From Thermoplasmata archaeon (GTDB lineage: Archaea; Thermoplasmatota; Thermoplasmata; Lutacidiplasmatales; UBA184), in assembly GCA_021798195.1 (NCBI GenBank), contig JAJZYH010000006.1, positions 1 to 64,000 of the forward strand: 64,000 nucleotides of DNA, given 5' to 3'. The first letter of the stretch is position 1; every line of letters starts with the position of its first letter. Positions 41,618 to 50,865 of the stretch are shown here, in pieces. The notes under the pieces are model-generated. The model was not told where the DNA came from and ran no database searches. It saw only the letters and a list, made by a program, of their open reading frames with translations. The translations under genes and the position numbers were made by a program.

Positions 41618-42441
41618 GCGTGCCGGGGCCCTTCCGGATCCCGTTCGTCCGGGAACGCGACCCCCAGGTCCCTGAGGACGGGCCGGAAGGGTCTCCAGCG
41701 ACGGGTTCCCGTGGGTTCGATGTCGAAGGAGAGCACCCGGTCCTCCCCCTCCGTCCGGCTCTCCGCCGGATCCACGGCGACGCCCTGAGGGGTCCATATC
41801 CCGGATCCTCCGGCGAAGACGAGCCCATCCTCCACGCCGGTCCGGTTCACATACGCGACCCAGAGGCCATTCTCGATGGCCCGGGCGGGCAGGAGGCGCT
41901 CGAAGAGCGGGCGGGAGGTGACCGGAGACGCCGAGAGGATCACCAGGAGATCCGCTCCCCCCATGGCGAGGTCGCGGCTCACTTCCGGGAAGAAGACGTC
42001 GTAGCAGATCTCGGCGCCCAACTTCCCCCACGGGGAGGGCAGCACCAGCCCGCGTCTCCCCGGGGCGTAGTGGAGACCCTCTTCAAAGGGCCCGAACGTG
42101 GGCAGGAACCGCTTCCCTTGCACGGAGACGGACCCGGAGGGGTCCACCCAGATGGCGGCGTTCTGGATCTCCCCCGCCCGGGGGGAGGATCGCCAGGGAG
42201 CTCCCACGACGATCCACGCTCCGGAGCGTCGGGCGGCCTTCTGGACCCGCCCGAGGAGCGGGCTCCCCGGCTCCAGGGCGAGCAGGTGCGCCTGGTCCCC
42301 CACCCGGTACCCGCTGAGGAAGAGCTCGGGAAACGCGATGAGGTGGGCCCCGTTGTACCGCCGGACCGTCGCTTCCAAGGTACGCAGGTTTGCGAGGGGT
42401 TCCCCCCGCACCGGGGCCAGTTCGGCCAGGACCACGCGCAT
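41614..42441 (-). CDS. Carbon-nitrogen hydrolase (nitrilase superfamily)
   Basis: 275 residues with the full catalytic triad: Glu in FPELFLSGY, Lys in GKRFLPTFGPFEE and Cys in GAEICYDVFFPE. The start MRVVLAELAPVRGEPLANL is the typical first strand of the fold. The C-terminal VNRTGVEDGLVFAGGSGIWTPQG matches the amidase/N-carbamoyl hydrolase subgroup. It hydrolyses an amide or nitrile, with the substrate unassigned (omega-amidase and N-carbamoylputrescine-amidase-like enzymes share these motifs). The 3' end overlaps the coiled-coil gene. Confidence 0.9.
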   Translation of the reverse strand: MRVVLAELAPVRGEPLANLRTLEATVRRYNGAHLIAFPELFLSGYRVGDQAHLLALEPGSPLLGRVQKAARRSGAWIVVGAPWRSSPRAGEIQNAAIWVDPSGSVSVQGKRFLPTFGPFEEGLHYAPGRRGLVLPSPWGKLGAEICYDVFFPEVSRDLAMGGADLLVILSASPVTSRPLFERLLPARAIENGLWVAYVNRTGVEDGLVFAGGSGIWTPQGVAVDPAESRTEGEDRVLSFDIEPTGTRRWRPFRPVLRDLGVAFPDERDPEGPRHA

Positions 42442-42463
42442 GACGGGGATCCTCCACGGGAAC

Positions 42464-42931
42464 CTAATAGAAGTGCCTTCGCACGGCGAGGAGGTAAACG
42501 TAGAGCACCCACAGGGCGAGGAAGGCGTAGGAGAAGGGCACGTAGCGGAAGAAGAACACCGCCTCCACGGCCACCGTCGCCCCTGCCCCCACCCAGAGCG
42601 CCCACCGTTCCTGGTGCCACAGCCCGTTGGCCACGCTGAGCGCCACGACCCCTCCGATGAAGAGGACCAGGGAGCTCGTGAGCGTGAGGGGGACCGTGTA
42701 GAACTCCACGGTCTGGGCGAAGAACGTGGTGGCGGGGAACGACACGAAGGGCATGAGCAGCATGATGAGCCCCGTCAGGAAGGCCACGAGCCCCGCGATC
42801 CCCACCACGAGGGAGAGAAGGGAGATCCCCAGGGGCCGTCCCAGACGCGGGGAGTAGTATCGGTACGGCCCGGACGCCGGGACACCCCCTCGACTCCAGG
42901 GACCCGTGCCGGGAGGCGGGCGGACGCTCAT
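42464..42931 (-). CDS. Small four-helix membrane protein
   Basis: 155 residues. About 35 Pro/Gly-rich residues are followed by four hydrophobic segments: LGISLLSLVVGIAGLVAFLTGLIML, the VPLTLTSSLVLFIGGVVALSV helix region, WALWVGAGATVAVEAVFF and YAFLALWVLYVYLLAV. No family recognised. ATG 42931 was chosen over the longer frame (43006) because the extra 25 residues are basic and low in complexity. It ends 22 bp upstream of the nitrilase start, so the two may share a transcript. Confidence 0.6.
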   Translation of the reverse strand: MSVRPPPGTGPWSRGGVPASGPYRYYSPRLGRPLGISLLSLVVGIAGLVAFLTGLIMLLMPFVSFPATTFFAQTVEFYTVPLTLTSSLVLFIGGVVALSVANGLWHQERWALWVGAGATVAVEAVFFFRYVPFSYAFLALWVLYVYLLAVRRHFY

Positions 42932-43057
42932 GGGGATCTCCGGGGTCTCGTCCCGGGCAGCGGGACGTGCACGGCTGGGAATTCCATGGACATTACGGGT
43001 TCTCATCCTCCGGGGGTGCCATGAGGCTTTCCGTGGGCTCCCCGGGGGGGCGCCGGC

Positions 43058-44104
43058 TCAGAATCTCCGGGAGATCGTCCCCTGGGCGAGCCGCTCCATG
43101 AGGGAGCGGTAGGGCCCGGGGGGGATGGGGGAGAGCGCTTCCACGGCCTGCTCCGCCCAGTGGCGGGCCTCGGCGAGGCCCCGGGCATGGGCTTCGGTGG
43201 AGTCCACGAGCTCCTTGAGGCGCAGGAGGTCGGCGGGTCCCTTCCGCCGCAGGTTGAAGAGCCTCTCGAATTCGCCCTTTTCCCTCCCGGAGAGACGCCC
43301 GTAGGCGTCCAGGGTCACCAGGGTGGGCAACCCCTCCCGGAAGTCGGAATACAGGGGCTTCCCCAGGACGTCCGGGTCCCCGTAGATGTCCAGGAGGTCA
43401 TCCTGGATCTGGAACGCGACCCCGAGGCACCTCCCGTACTCCTCGAGCCCCTCCACGATCGGGGCGGACGCGGCGGACACGAGGGCCACGGAGGCCATCC
43501 CGGCCGCCACGATGCTCGCGGTCTTGTAGATCATGATGCGCACGTAGCGCTCCTTCCCCGTGGTGAGGTCGAACCGGGAGTTCTCCTGCATCACCTCCCC
43601 CTGCGCGAGGTCGGCGCAGGCCTCCCCGCACCGGAGGATGATCTCGGCGGGGTAGCGCGCCGCCAACTGGAAGGCCCGGACGAAGAGGTAGTCCCCCGTG
43701 ACGATGGCGGCGGGGGTCCCGAAGGCGCGGGTGACGGAGGGACGTCCCCGGCGCATCTGGGCATGGTCGATGACGTCGTCGTGGACGAGGGTCGCCGTGT
43801 GGATGAGCTGGAAGGCCGCCGCGAGGGCCTGGATCTCGGTGGTCTTCGAGAACCCCAGGGAGCGGTAGCCCGCCGCCATGAGCAGCGGTCGGATGCGCTT
43901 GCCGCCGGATGCCGTGGCATAGACCGCGGACTCCGTGAGGAAGGGGTAGGAGATGGGGAGGGCCTGCTGCAGGCACTCCTCCACCTTCTGGAGGTCGTCG
44001 GAGAGCTCCGGGAGCAGGTCCAGGAACTCGGAGAGGCTCCCATTCCCCAGTGCGCGTCCCACCAGGAACTCGAGCGAGCCCTCCTTGTCGGGCGGAGCGG
44101 TCAT
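43058..44104 (-). CDS. Geranylgeranyl (short-chain polyprenyl) diphosphate synthase
   Basis: 348 residues. An all-helical prenyltransferase with the first aspartate-rich motif in LVHDDVIDHAQMRRG, the GGKRIRP substrate motif and the second Asp-rich motif in FQIQDDLLDIYGD. Five residues before the first motif stand A-T-L, with no bulky aromatic block close by, consistent with C20 or longer products for archaeal ether lipids. The N-terminus has an extra segment of about 40 acidic residues before the usual start. ATG 44104 overlaps the stop of the upstream reductase gene, so the lipid genes are coupled and follow the nuo run on the same strand. Confidence 0.92.
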   Translation of the reverse strand: MTAPPDKEGSLEFLVGRALGNGSLSEFLDLLPELSDDLQKVEECLQQALPISYPFLTESAVYATASGGKRIRPLLMAAGYRSLGFSKTTEIQALAAAFQLIHTATLVHDDVIDHAQMRRGRPSVTRAFGTPAAIVTGDYLFVRAFQLAARYPAEIILRCGEACADLAQGEVMQENSRFDLTTGKERYVRIMIYKTASIVAAGMASVALVSAASAPIVEGLEEYGRCLGVAFQIQDDLLDIYGDPDVLGKPLYSDFREGLPTLVTLDAYGRLSGREKGEFERLFNLRRKGPADLLRLKELVDSTEAHARGLAEARHWAEQAVEALSPIPPGPYRSLMERLAQGTISRRF

Positions 44105-45207
44105 GAGTCCGGGGCCCCCCGGGCCCAGGGATGCTTGAGGCGGATCATCCGGTTGAGCCCCCCCACGCCGAGCATCCGCATCCCCAGGGAGAGCCAGCGG
44201 TCGTACCCGATGACCCGGTCCCCCCACCTCTTGAGGTCCCAGCCCCTCTTCAAGGGGACATAGAGGTGGCGCTTCCACCGGGCATCGTATTCCGAGAGGG
44301 AGGTCCCCGCACGCACGTGGAGGGCCGCCACGGAGCCCGCGTCCATGCCTGAGATCATGGCGGTGGGGATCCCTCCTCCATTGGTGGCCATCACCAGGTT
44401 GGCCGCATCCCCCGCGAGGAGAGAGTTTCCGCGCACCAGGGTGGCCGGAGGGGAGCCCAGGGGAACCCACCATCGGGTGAGGTCCCGGGGAGGGGGGAGG
44501 CCGGTGCGGCGGCAGAAGCGGTCCAGGAGGCTCGAAAGGCCCATGCGGGGGGGGATCCCCGAGACCCCGAGACCCACGTTGGCCTCACCACCCTTGGGGA
44601 TGATCCAGGCGTATCCCCCGGGTGCAACGCTCCCGAAATGGAGCTCGGGGGAGGGGGGCAGGGGGCCTTCCACGGTGGCGGTGATCATGCGGTACATCTG
44701 GCGGGAGGGGTACCCTCCGCGGGAGCGGGCCACCACGGAGAGGGGGCCGTCGGCCCCCACCAGGACCCGGGCCGAGACCTGGACGCCCCCCGCGAACTCC
44801 ACCCCGTCCGGCAGGATCCGGGTCACCCCCGCGGGAAACCTCAACTCCGCCCCCGCGGACTCGGCCCGGTGGGCGAGGTATTTGTCGAAGCTGCGGCGGG
44901 AGATGGAGAACCCGTCCACGGGGAGGGAATAGCGGGCACCCGTGGGGGCCACGCAGACGAGCGTGCGCGTCCGCTGGACGATCGTCTCCTCCGGGACCCA
45001 GAAGCCGTCCTCGAACCCCTCGTTCCATGGGAACAGGTCCCGGAGCTCCTCCAGGGTGGGGAGGAACTCCCCGCACTGCACCGGGAAGCCGATCTCGGGC
45101 CGCTGGTCCACGAGGAGGGTCCGGGCCCCTCCCCGGGCGGCGAAGTAGGCCGCGGTGCTGCCCGCGGGCCCGGCGCCCACCACGACCACGTCGAAGGACT
45201 CGTTCAT
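44101..45207 (-). CDS. Geranylgeranyl reductase family flavoprotein
   Basis: 368-residue FAD enzyme. The N-terminal dinucleotide-binding motif is VVVVGAGPAGSTAAYFAARGG, followed by VQCGEFLP (the family's C-G-E), VLVGADGPLS and LLAGDAANLVMATNGGGIPTAM, the GD-A-A motif near the flavin. Archaeal members saturate the isoprenoid chains of ether lipids. Plant-type members act on geranylgeranyl groups of other lipids or quinones. Immediate coupling to GGPP synthase supports the lipid role. ATG 45207 starts just before the FAD strand. nuoN ends 55 bp upstream, so co-transcription with the nuo genes is likely. Confidence 0.9.
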   Translation of the reverse strand: MNESFDVVVVGAGPAGSTAAYFAARGGARTLLVDQRPEIGFPVQCGEFLPTLEELRDLFPWNEGFEDGFWVPEETIVQRTRTLVCVAPTGARYSLPVDGFSISRRSFDKYLAHRAESAGAELRFPAGVTRILPDGVEFAGGVQVSARVLVGADGPLSVVARSRGGYPSRQMYRMITATVEGPLPPSPELHFGSVAPGGYAWIIPKGGEANVGLGVSGIPPRMGLSSLLDRFCRRTGLPPPRDLTRWWVPLGSPPATLVRGNSLLAGDAANLVMATNGGGIPTAMISGMDAGSVAALHVRAGTSLSEYDARWKRHLYVPLKRGWDLKRWGDRVIGYDRWLSLGMRMLGVGGLNRMIRLKHPWARGAPDS

Positions 45208-45262
45208 TCCCACCCCCTCGGACGTGCCCGTCTCCTTTAGCCTTCCCCGTGGGATCTCTCGC

Positions 45263-46861
45263 TCAGTACCCCAGGCTCCAGAACTGGGTCGCCGCCGCGT
45301 TGAACGCATGCACGAGGGGAGTGGGATAGATGCCCAGCGCCACGGTGAGGACCGCGGCCGCCACGATGGCGATCCACCGGGCGGCCCCCGCCGCGCGGAT
45401 CTCCGCGGCGATCCGCCCCAGCCCCGGGATGCCGCGGGGCGGGGGGGAGGCCACGCCCTGGGAGGAGTGGGTGAGGGAGCGGTGGAGGGCCGCTCCGGAC
45501 TCCTGGGAGGGAGCGGGTGCTTCGTCGCTCATGTAGACGATCTTGAGGATCCGCGCGTAATAGAAGACGGAGAGGGCGCTGTTGAGGAGCCCCACCACGG
45601 CGAGGAGGATGAAGAGGCCCCCGGCTTCGATGGCTCCCGCGAAGATGTAGAACTTGCCCATGAACCCGAACGTCCCCGGGATCCCCGCCAGGGAGAGGAG
45701 GAGGACGGAAAAGCTGCCCGCCAGGATGGGGTGGGAGTACCCGAGCCCCCGCAGGTCGTCGATGCGCGCCCCGAGGCCGATCTGCGCCAGGGCGGCCACC
45801 ACGAGGAAGGCGCCCCCCTTCATCAGGACGTGGGCCGCCACCAGGAGGGTGGCTCCGGAGAGGGTGGATGGCGTGTCCACGGCGATCCCCAGGAGCATGT
45901 ACCCGGCCTGGGAGATGGAGGAATAGGCCAGCATCCGCTTGAGGGTCTTCTGCTGGAGGGCGAGGATGTTCCCCACCGTCATCGTGGTGACGGCGAGGCC
46001 TCCCAGGGCGATGTAGAGGGGCCAGCCCTGGGGGCCGGCGAAGAGCCGGGTCACGGCCACGAAGACCACGAAGTAGGCGAAGATGCCCATCTTCTTCGAC
46101 CCCGCCGCGAGGAAGGCGGAAACGGTGGAGGGCGCGCCGTCGTACACGTCCACCGCCCACATGTGGAAGGGGACCGCGGTGACCTTGAACCCCAGCCCCA
46201 CGGCCAGGATCCCGAACCCCACCAGGGCAAGGGAAGCATCGGGGGGGAGGCCCTGGGCGATCGTGGCGAGCGACGTGGTGTGGTAGGCCCCGTAGAGGAG
46301 GCTCGCCCCGAAGAAGCTCGTGGCCGTGGAGAGGGCCCCGATGATGTAGAACTTCATGGAGGCTTCCAGCGCCCGGGGGTCCCGCCGGGTGTACCCCACC
46401 AGGACGTAGGTGGAGATGCCCGTCACCTCCACGGACAGGAGGAGGAAGACCAGGTCCGCGGAGAGGGCCACGAGGAGGGTCCCCAGGGTCGCGAGGCCCA
46501 GGAGCCCGTAGAACATGGGGATCCCCACCTCGTCGTCGGGGTCGGAGAGGGACGCGAAGGCGACCAGGATCCCCGCCGACAGGAAGATGGCCTGGAAGAC
46601 GAGGCCCAGGGCGGTGAAGACGACGGGTCCCACCGCCCCGGCGGTGAGATAGGAGGAGGGCAGGGTGGCGAGGCCTCCGAGGCCGGGGACCCCGAGGTCG
46701 GCGAGGACGCTCACGAAGGCGGCGGCCAGGAAGACCGTGGTCCAGGCTCCGAACGCCGCCCTCCGCCGGACGCCCAGGGTGTCCAGGAGGAAGACCCCCA
46801 GGGCGGCCACGAGGGTGAGGATCTCGGGGAGGTAGGCCAGCGGGGGAACGGGAGCGGTCAT
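45263..46861 (-). CDS. nuoN: Complex I subunit N (antiporter-like)
   Basis: 532 residues with about 14 membrane helices, one of the three antiporter-like proton channels of the membrane arm. Characteristic segments are FYIIGALSTATSFFGASLLYG, FKVTAVPFHMWAVDVYDGAP (with the helix-7 Lys and helix-8 region), KMGIFAYFVVF and LKRMLAYSSISQAGYMLLG. ATG 46861 begins MTAPVPPLAYLPEILTL. The longer frame would run into nuoM. It is the last nuo gene, 25 bp after nuoM, and is followed by the lipid reductase gene. Confidence 0.95.
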   Translation of the reverse strand: MTAPVPPLAYLPEILTLVAALGVFLLDTLGVRRRAAFGAWTTVFLAAAFVSVLADLGVPGLGGLATLPSSYLTAGAVGPVVFTALGLVFQAIFLSAGILVAFASLSDPDDEVGIPMFYGLLGLATLGTLLVALSADLVFLLLSVEVTGISTYVLVGYTRRDPRALEASMKFYIIGALSTATSFFGASLLYGAYHTTSLATIAQGLPPDASLALVGFGILAVGLGFKVTAVPFHMWAVDVYDGAPSTVSAFLAAGSKKMGIFAYFVVFVAVTRLFAGPQGWPLYIALGGLAVTTMTVGNILALQQKTLKRMLAYSSISQAGYMLLGIAVDTPSTLSGATLLVAAHVLMKGGAFLVVAALAQIGLGARIDDLRGLGYSHPILAGSFSVLLLSLAGIPGTFGFMGKFYIFAGAIEAGGLFILLAVVGLLNSALSVFYYARILKIVYMSDEAPAPSQESGAALHRSLTHSSQGVASPPPRGIPGLGRIAAEIRAAGAARWIAIVAAAVLTVALGIYPTPLVHAFNAAATQFWSLGY

Positions 46862-46886
46862 GGTCCGTGCGGCACGGATCGCGGGC

Positions 46887-48404
46887 TCAGGGGAGGCCCG
46901 GGCACACCCCGCCTCCACCGGGGTAGCAGGCGCCGAAGATCGGGGACACCGTGATGATGTGGACCAGAAGGAAGGGGAGGATGCCGTAGAGGACGATGAG
47001 GGCCACCAGGATCACCATGCCCATCATCTCGGGGAGGGGGAGGTCCTTGGCGTCGGCCGGGATCCCGTGGGGCGGCCCGAACGAGAGCCGCTGCATCATC
47101 CAGATGTAGAAGGCCGCGGTGACCACGAGGGCCATGAGGGGGAGGAACACGAGGTAGCGCAAGCTCTCCCACGTGGCAAGGAACGCCGAGAACTCGGCCG
47201 GGAAGCTCACCAGGGCGGGGAGCCCCAGCGATGCGAGGGACCCCACCATGAGCATGGTGCTGAGGATGGGGGTGCGCGAGGTCATCCCCCCCACCGAGGG
47301 GATGTCCCGGGTCCCGAAGCTGTGGTGCACCGATCCCGAGATCATGAACAGGAGGCCGCTCACGAGGCCGTGGGCGAACATGAGCAGGACCGCCGCCATG
47401 ACGCCCAGCTGGGTCCAGAGCCCGATGGCGAGGAGGACCACTCCCATGTGGTTGATGGAGGAATAGGCCACCAGGCGCTTCAGGTCCCGCTGGGAGAGGG
47501 AGAGGTAGGCGCCCCAGACGATGGACAGGAAGGCGAAGAAGAAGACCAGGGGCGTGAGGGCCTCCCGTCCCAGGGAAAGGAGCGGGAACGCGAGGCGGAT
47601 GAGCCCGTAGCCTCCCATCTTGAGCAGGAGCGCGGCGAGGAATACGGATCCCCCGGTGGGGGCCTCCACGTGCGCATCGGGTAGCCAGGTGTGGAACGGG
47701 ACCATGGGGAGCTTCACGCCGAAGCCGAAGAGGAGCCCCCCGAACAGGAAGACCTGGGCCACCTCCGGGATGCTGGCGTTGTAGCCCTGCACGGCGGTCA
47801 TGTCCGTGAAGTCGAAGGAGGGCCAGTGCCCCAGGAAGACCATGGCGAGGAGCGAGACCAGCATCACCACGCTGGCCACGTGCGTGTAGACGAAGAACTT
47901 GAGGGCGGCGTACTGCCGCCGGGGCCCTCCCCAGTGTCCGATGAGGAAGAACATGGGGATCAGGACCACCTCCCAGAAGACGAAGAACAGGAGGATGTCC
48001 AGCGACACGAAGACGCCCAGGAGGCCCGCGTTGGTGAGGAGCAGGAGGCCGAAGAATCCAGCCGGGTTCTTCTCTTCCCCCCAGTGGTAGATCACGGTGG
48101 CCACCGTGATCACCGCGGAGAGGAGGAGGAAGGGAAGGCTGATCCCGTCGATCCCCACGGCGTAGTCGATGGAGAGGCCCGGGGAGCCCGGGGCCCCCAT
48201 GAACGTGAACCACGTGTTCACCTGGAGGAACTGGTAGCTCAGGAGCTCGCTCAAGGAGAACATGGCGAGGAGTCCCAGCGTGACCACCAGGGTGGCGATG
48301 GCCGTCCCCAGGGCGACGAACCGGGCGCTCCGGCCGGCCACGAAGGTGAGGGCGGTCCCTCCGAAGGCGAGGACCAGGAGGATGGTGAGAGGGGAGATCT
48401 CCAT
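46887..48404 (-). CDS. nuoM: Complex I subunit M (antiporter-like)
   Basis: 505 residues, about 14 helices. Family landmarks are GIDGISLPFLLLSAVI, FWEVVLIPMFFLIG with the conserved helix-5 Glu, FKLPMVPFHTWLPDAHVEAP in the form GVKLPMVPFHTWLP, KMGGYGLIRLAFP, and LKRLVAYSSINHMGVVLL. It carries out coupled ion translocation in the membrane arm. It begins with ATG 48404, four bases after the nuoL stop, and ends 25 bp before nuoN. The length is as expected. Confidence 0.96.
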   Translation of the reverse strand: MEISPLTILLVLAFGGTALTFVAGRSARFVALGTAIATLVVTLGLLAMFSLSELLSYQFLQVNTWFTFMGAPGSPGLSIDYAVGIDGISLPFLLLSAVITVATVIYHWGEEKNPAGFFGLLLLTNAGLLGVFVSLDILLFFVFWEVVLIPMFFLIGHWGGPRRQYAALKFFVYTHVASVVMLVSLLAMVFLGHWPSFDFTDMTAVQGYNASIPEVAQVFLFGGLLFGFGVKLPMVPFHTWLPDAHVEAPTGGSVFLAALLLKMGGYGLIRLAFPLLSLGREALTPLVFFFAFLSIVWGAYLSLSQRDLKRLVAYSSINHMGVVLLAIGLWTQLGVMAAVLLMFAHGLVSGLLFMISGSVHHSFGTRDIPSVGGMTSRTPILSTMLMVGSLASLGLPALVSFPAEFSAFLATWESLRYLVFLPLMALVVTAAFYIWMMQRLSFGPPHGIPADAKDLPLPEMMGMVILVALIVLYGILPFLLVHIITVSPIFGACYPGGGGVCPGLP

Positions 48405-48407
48405 GGT

Positions 48408-50534
48408 CTATCCCCCTCCCAGGATCCCGGAAAGGTGCGGGACCACGAACAAGAAGAACGCGACGAGGACCACGAGGCCCAGGATCACCCAGGAGGCGTA
48501 GTTGCTCACGAGGCCGGTCTGGAGCTTCCGCCCCCTCGTGGAGATCCCCGAAAAGACCTCCTCGAAGCCGTGGATGGTCCCGTCGATGACGTAGCGGTCG
48601 ATCCAGGCGAAGCCCCGAGCGATCCCCAGGATCACCGAGCGGCCGAAGGCGTCGTAGGCGTCGTCGATGTAATACCGGTGCAGGAGGACACCATGGATCC
48701 GGGGGAGGGGACCCGCGGCCGGGAGGGCATAGACCCGGCCGTTCCCCCAGAGCCGCCAGGCCGTGGTGAGCCCCAGGAGAGCGAGCCCCAGGGAAATGGC
48801 GCTGATGACAAGGTCCGGGGTGGAGAAAATCCATCCGCTCCCGGTGTAGGTGAATCCGAAGAGGCCCCAGCTCAAGCCCGGGAGGAGCCCGCGGAACGCG
48901 GGAAGGAGCGGCAAAAAGCCGGCCGCCACGCTCAGGGCGGCGAGGATCACGAGGGGTCCCCGCATGATCCAGGAGGGCTCGTGGGGGTCCGTCGGGGGGT
49001 GGGTTCCCGCCGCCCCGGGGTGGGGGGCGGACGGGGGGGCCCCGCGGTAGCGGTCCCCGCTGAACGCCAGGAAGACCAGCCGGAAGATGTAGAGGGCGGT
49101 GAGGAAGACCGCAAGGAGCGCGAGGGCGAAGAAGGGCCAGGCCACCGCATCGGCCTGGGCCGCCGCGTAGGTGAGCCCCAGGAGGTCATCCTTGGAGAAG
49201 AACCCCGAGAAGGGGGGGATCCCGGAGAGGGCGAGGGCTCCCACGAGCATCGTCGTCGCGGTGACCGGCATGTACTTGCGCAGTCCCCCCATCTTGAACA
49301 GGTCCTGGGTTCCCACCACATGGATCACGGAACCGGCGGCGAGGAACAGGAGGGCCTTGAAGAACGCGTGGGTGAACAGGTGGAACATGGCGGCACCGGG
49401 GCCCACGAACGTGCCCGAGACATCGCTCACGAGGGAGGAGGCCCCCACCGCCATGGCCATGTACCCCAGCTGGGAGATGGTGGAATAGGCGATGACCCGC
49501 TTGATGTCCGGCGCCACGACACCCATGGTGCCGGCGAAGAAGCTCGTGAATCCCCCGATGGCGAGGATGATGAGGGAGGTGATCTCGGTGAAGCCGAGGA
49601 AGATCGCCGTGATGGCCAGGAGGTAGATCCCCGCCGCCACCATCGTGGCGGCGTGGATGAGGGCGCTCACCGTGGTGGGTCCTTCCATGGCGTCGGGAAG
49701 CCAGGGGTGGAGGGGGAACTGGGCGCTCTTCCCCACGGCGCCCCCCAGGATCATGACCCCCCCGAAGCCCATGAGCCAGGGGTTCGCGTTCTGCGCCACG
49801 ATCCCGGCCGGAAGGAACGTCGTGGCGCTATTCGCGTTGGGCGTGGTGAACGTGAACCCGGCGCAGGCCCAGGGGAGGCCCCCTCCCACGGAGGCCCCGG
49901 GGCAACTCGTGCCCGGGTACAGGACGGCGTGGGGGTCCACGACCCCGGCGAAGGCCGTGAAGAAGACGAAGATCCCGATGAAGAACATCACGTCGCCCAC
50001 CCGGGTCACCAGGAACGCCTTCTTCGCCGCCGCGGCCGCCTCCGGCTTCTTCCAGAAGAACCCGATGAGGAGGTACGAGCAGACGCCCACGAGCTCCCAG
50101 AACAGCACGAATTCGAGGTAGTTGTCCGCCAGGACCAGCGCATTCATCGCGGTGAGGAACAGCATGAGCTCCGCGTAGTAGCGCGGCAGGCCCTCCTCGT
50201 GCCCCATGTACTCCAGGGAGTAGACCACCACGAGGAGTCCCACCCCGTTCACCACGAGGAGCATGAGGGCCCCCAGGGGGCTCACCAGGGTCCCCATGGC
50301 GAAGTTCGTGCCGTTGGGAAGGCCGAACCAGACGAAGCTCACGTCGTGGTAGGGGAGGGGGGCCCCCATCTCGGAGAGGGCCACGTAGAGGCCCCAGACC
50401 AGGGCAAGTCCCTCGGCCACCACGGCCCAGAGGCCGCCCCCGTTCTTGAGGCGGGTGCCCAGGAGACCGATGAGGACGAACGCCACCGCGGGAAAGAGGG
50501 GGACCAGGAACGCGTACTGAAATGCGGGCTCCAG
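48408..50534 (-). CDS. nuoL: Complex I subunit L (antiporter-like, with lateral helix)
   Basis: About 708 residues, the largest membrane subunit, ending in the long C-terminal lateral helix region. Landmarks are VYSLEYMGHEEG, FWELVGVCSYLLIGFFW, SAQFPLHPWLPDAMEGPTTV, ALIHAATMVAAGIYLL and IKRVIAYSTISQLGYMAMAVG. The start is a problem. The frame contains helix 1 (YAFLVPLFPAVAFVLIGLLG) upstream of the first standard start, GTG 50486, which would cut that helix in half. Opening at CTG 50534, behind GGAGGGAGG, would include it. The frame is closed by a TGA just upstream of that. An ATG, TTG or GTG giving full helix 1 does not exist. Confidence 0.93.
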   Translation of the reverse strand: MEPAFQYAFLVPLFPAVAFVLIGLLGTRLKNGGGLWAVVAEGLALVWGLYVALSEMGAPLPYHDVSFVWFGLPNGTNFAMGTLVSPLGALMLLVVNGVGLLVVVYSLEYMGHEEGLPRYYAELMLFLTAMNALVLADNYLEFVLFWELVGVCSYLLIGFFWKKPEAAAAAKKAFLVTRVGDVMFFIGIFVFFTAFAGVVDPHAVLYPGTSCPGASVGGGLPWACAGFTFTTPNANSATTFLPAGIVAQNANPWLMGFGGVMILGGAVGKSAQFPLHPWLPDAMEGPTTVSALIHAATMVAAGIYLLAITAIFLGFTEITSLIILAIGGFTSFFAGTMGVVAPDIKRVIAYSTISQLGYMAMAVGASSLVSDVSGTFVGPGAAMFHLFTHAFFKALLFLAAGSVIHVVGTQDLFKMGGLRKYMPVTATTMLVGALALSGIPPFSGFFSKDDLLGLTYAAAQADAVAWPFFALALLAVFLTALYIFRLVFLAFSGDRYRGAPPSAPHPGAAGTHPPTDPHEPSWIMRGPLVILAALSVAAGFLPLLPAFRGLLPGLSWGLFGFTYTGSGWIFSTPDLVISAISLGLALLGLTTAWRLWGNGRVYALPAAGPLPRIHGVLLHRYYIDDAYDAFGRSVILGIARGFAWIDRYVIDGTIHGFEEVFSGISTRGRKLQTGLVSNYASWVILGLVVLVAFFLFVVPHLSGILGGG

Positions 50535-50547
50535 CTTCCTCCCTCCG

Positions 50548-50865
50548 TCAGAGTTTCAGGTCCATCGCCTTCGCCACGTCCACGCTGCCCCGGACGCGGT
50601 TCAGCGCGAGGACGATGGCGAGACCCACCGCCACTTCCGTGGCCGCGAGGCCCACGAGGACCACGGCCACCGCCTGCCCGGTCACGCCCAGGATGGAGGG
50701 GCCGGGAGCGTACGCGGAGAACGCGATGAAGTTCAGGATGGCGGTGTTCATGATGATCTCCACCGAGATGAGGAGGAGGATGAAGTTCCGGCGGGTGAGC
50801 ACGCCGAAGGTGCCCACGGCGAAGAGGATCCCGCTCCCCGCGAGGATGTCGTCGAAGGGGATCAT
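50548..50865 (-). CDS. nuoK: Complex I subunit K
   Basis: 105 residues with three helices. The two conserved membrane glutamates of NuoK lie in LLISVEIIMNTAILNFIAF and VAVVLVGLAATEVAVGLAIVLAL. NuoK links the antiporter-like subunits to the quinone-proximal part of the membrane arm. ATG 50865 overlaps the nuoJ stop as ATGA. nuoL follows after a 13-bp gap (or closer, depending on its start). Confidence 0.96.
   Translation of the reverse strand: MIPFDDILAGSGILFAVGTFGVLTRRNFILLLISVEIIMNTAILNFIAFSAYAPGPSILGVTGQAVAVVLVGLAATEVAVGLAIVLALNRVRGSVDVAKAMDLKL

Noticed and set aside
47691-50729. A 1012-codon plus-strand open frame, and a 599-codon frame at 45155-46954
   Set aside because: They run antisense to nuoL/nuoM and nuoN and consist of G, E, P, R and H-rich sequence. 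In GC-rich DNA the antisense frames of genuine genes often lack stops.
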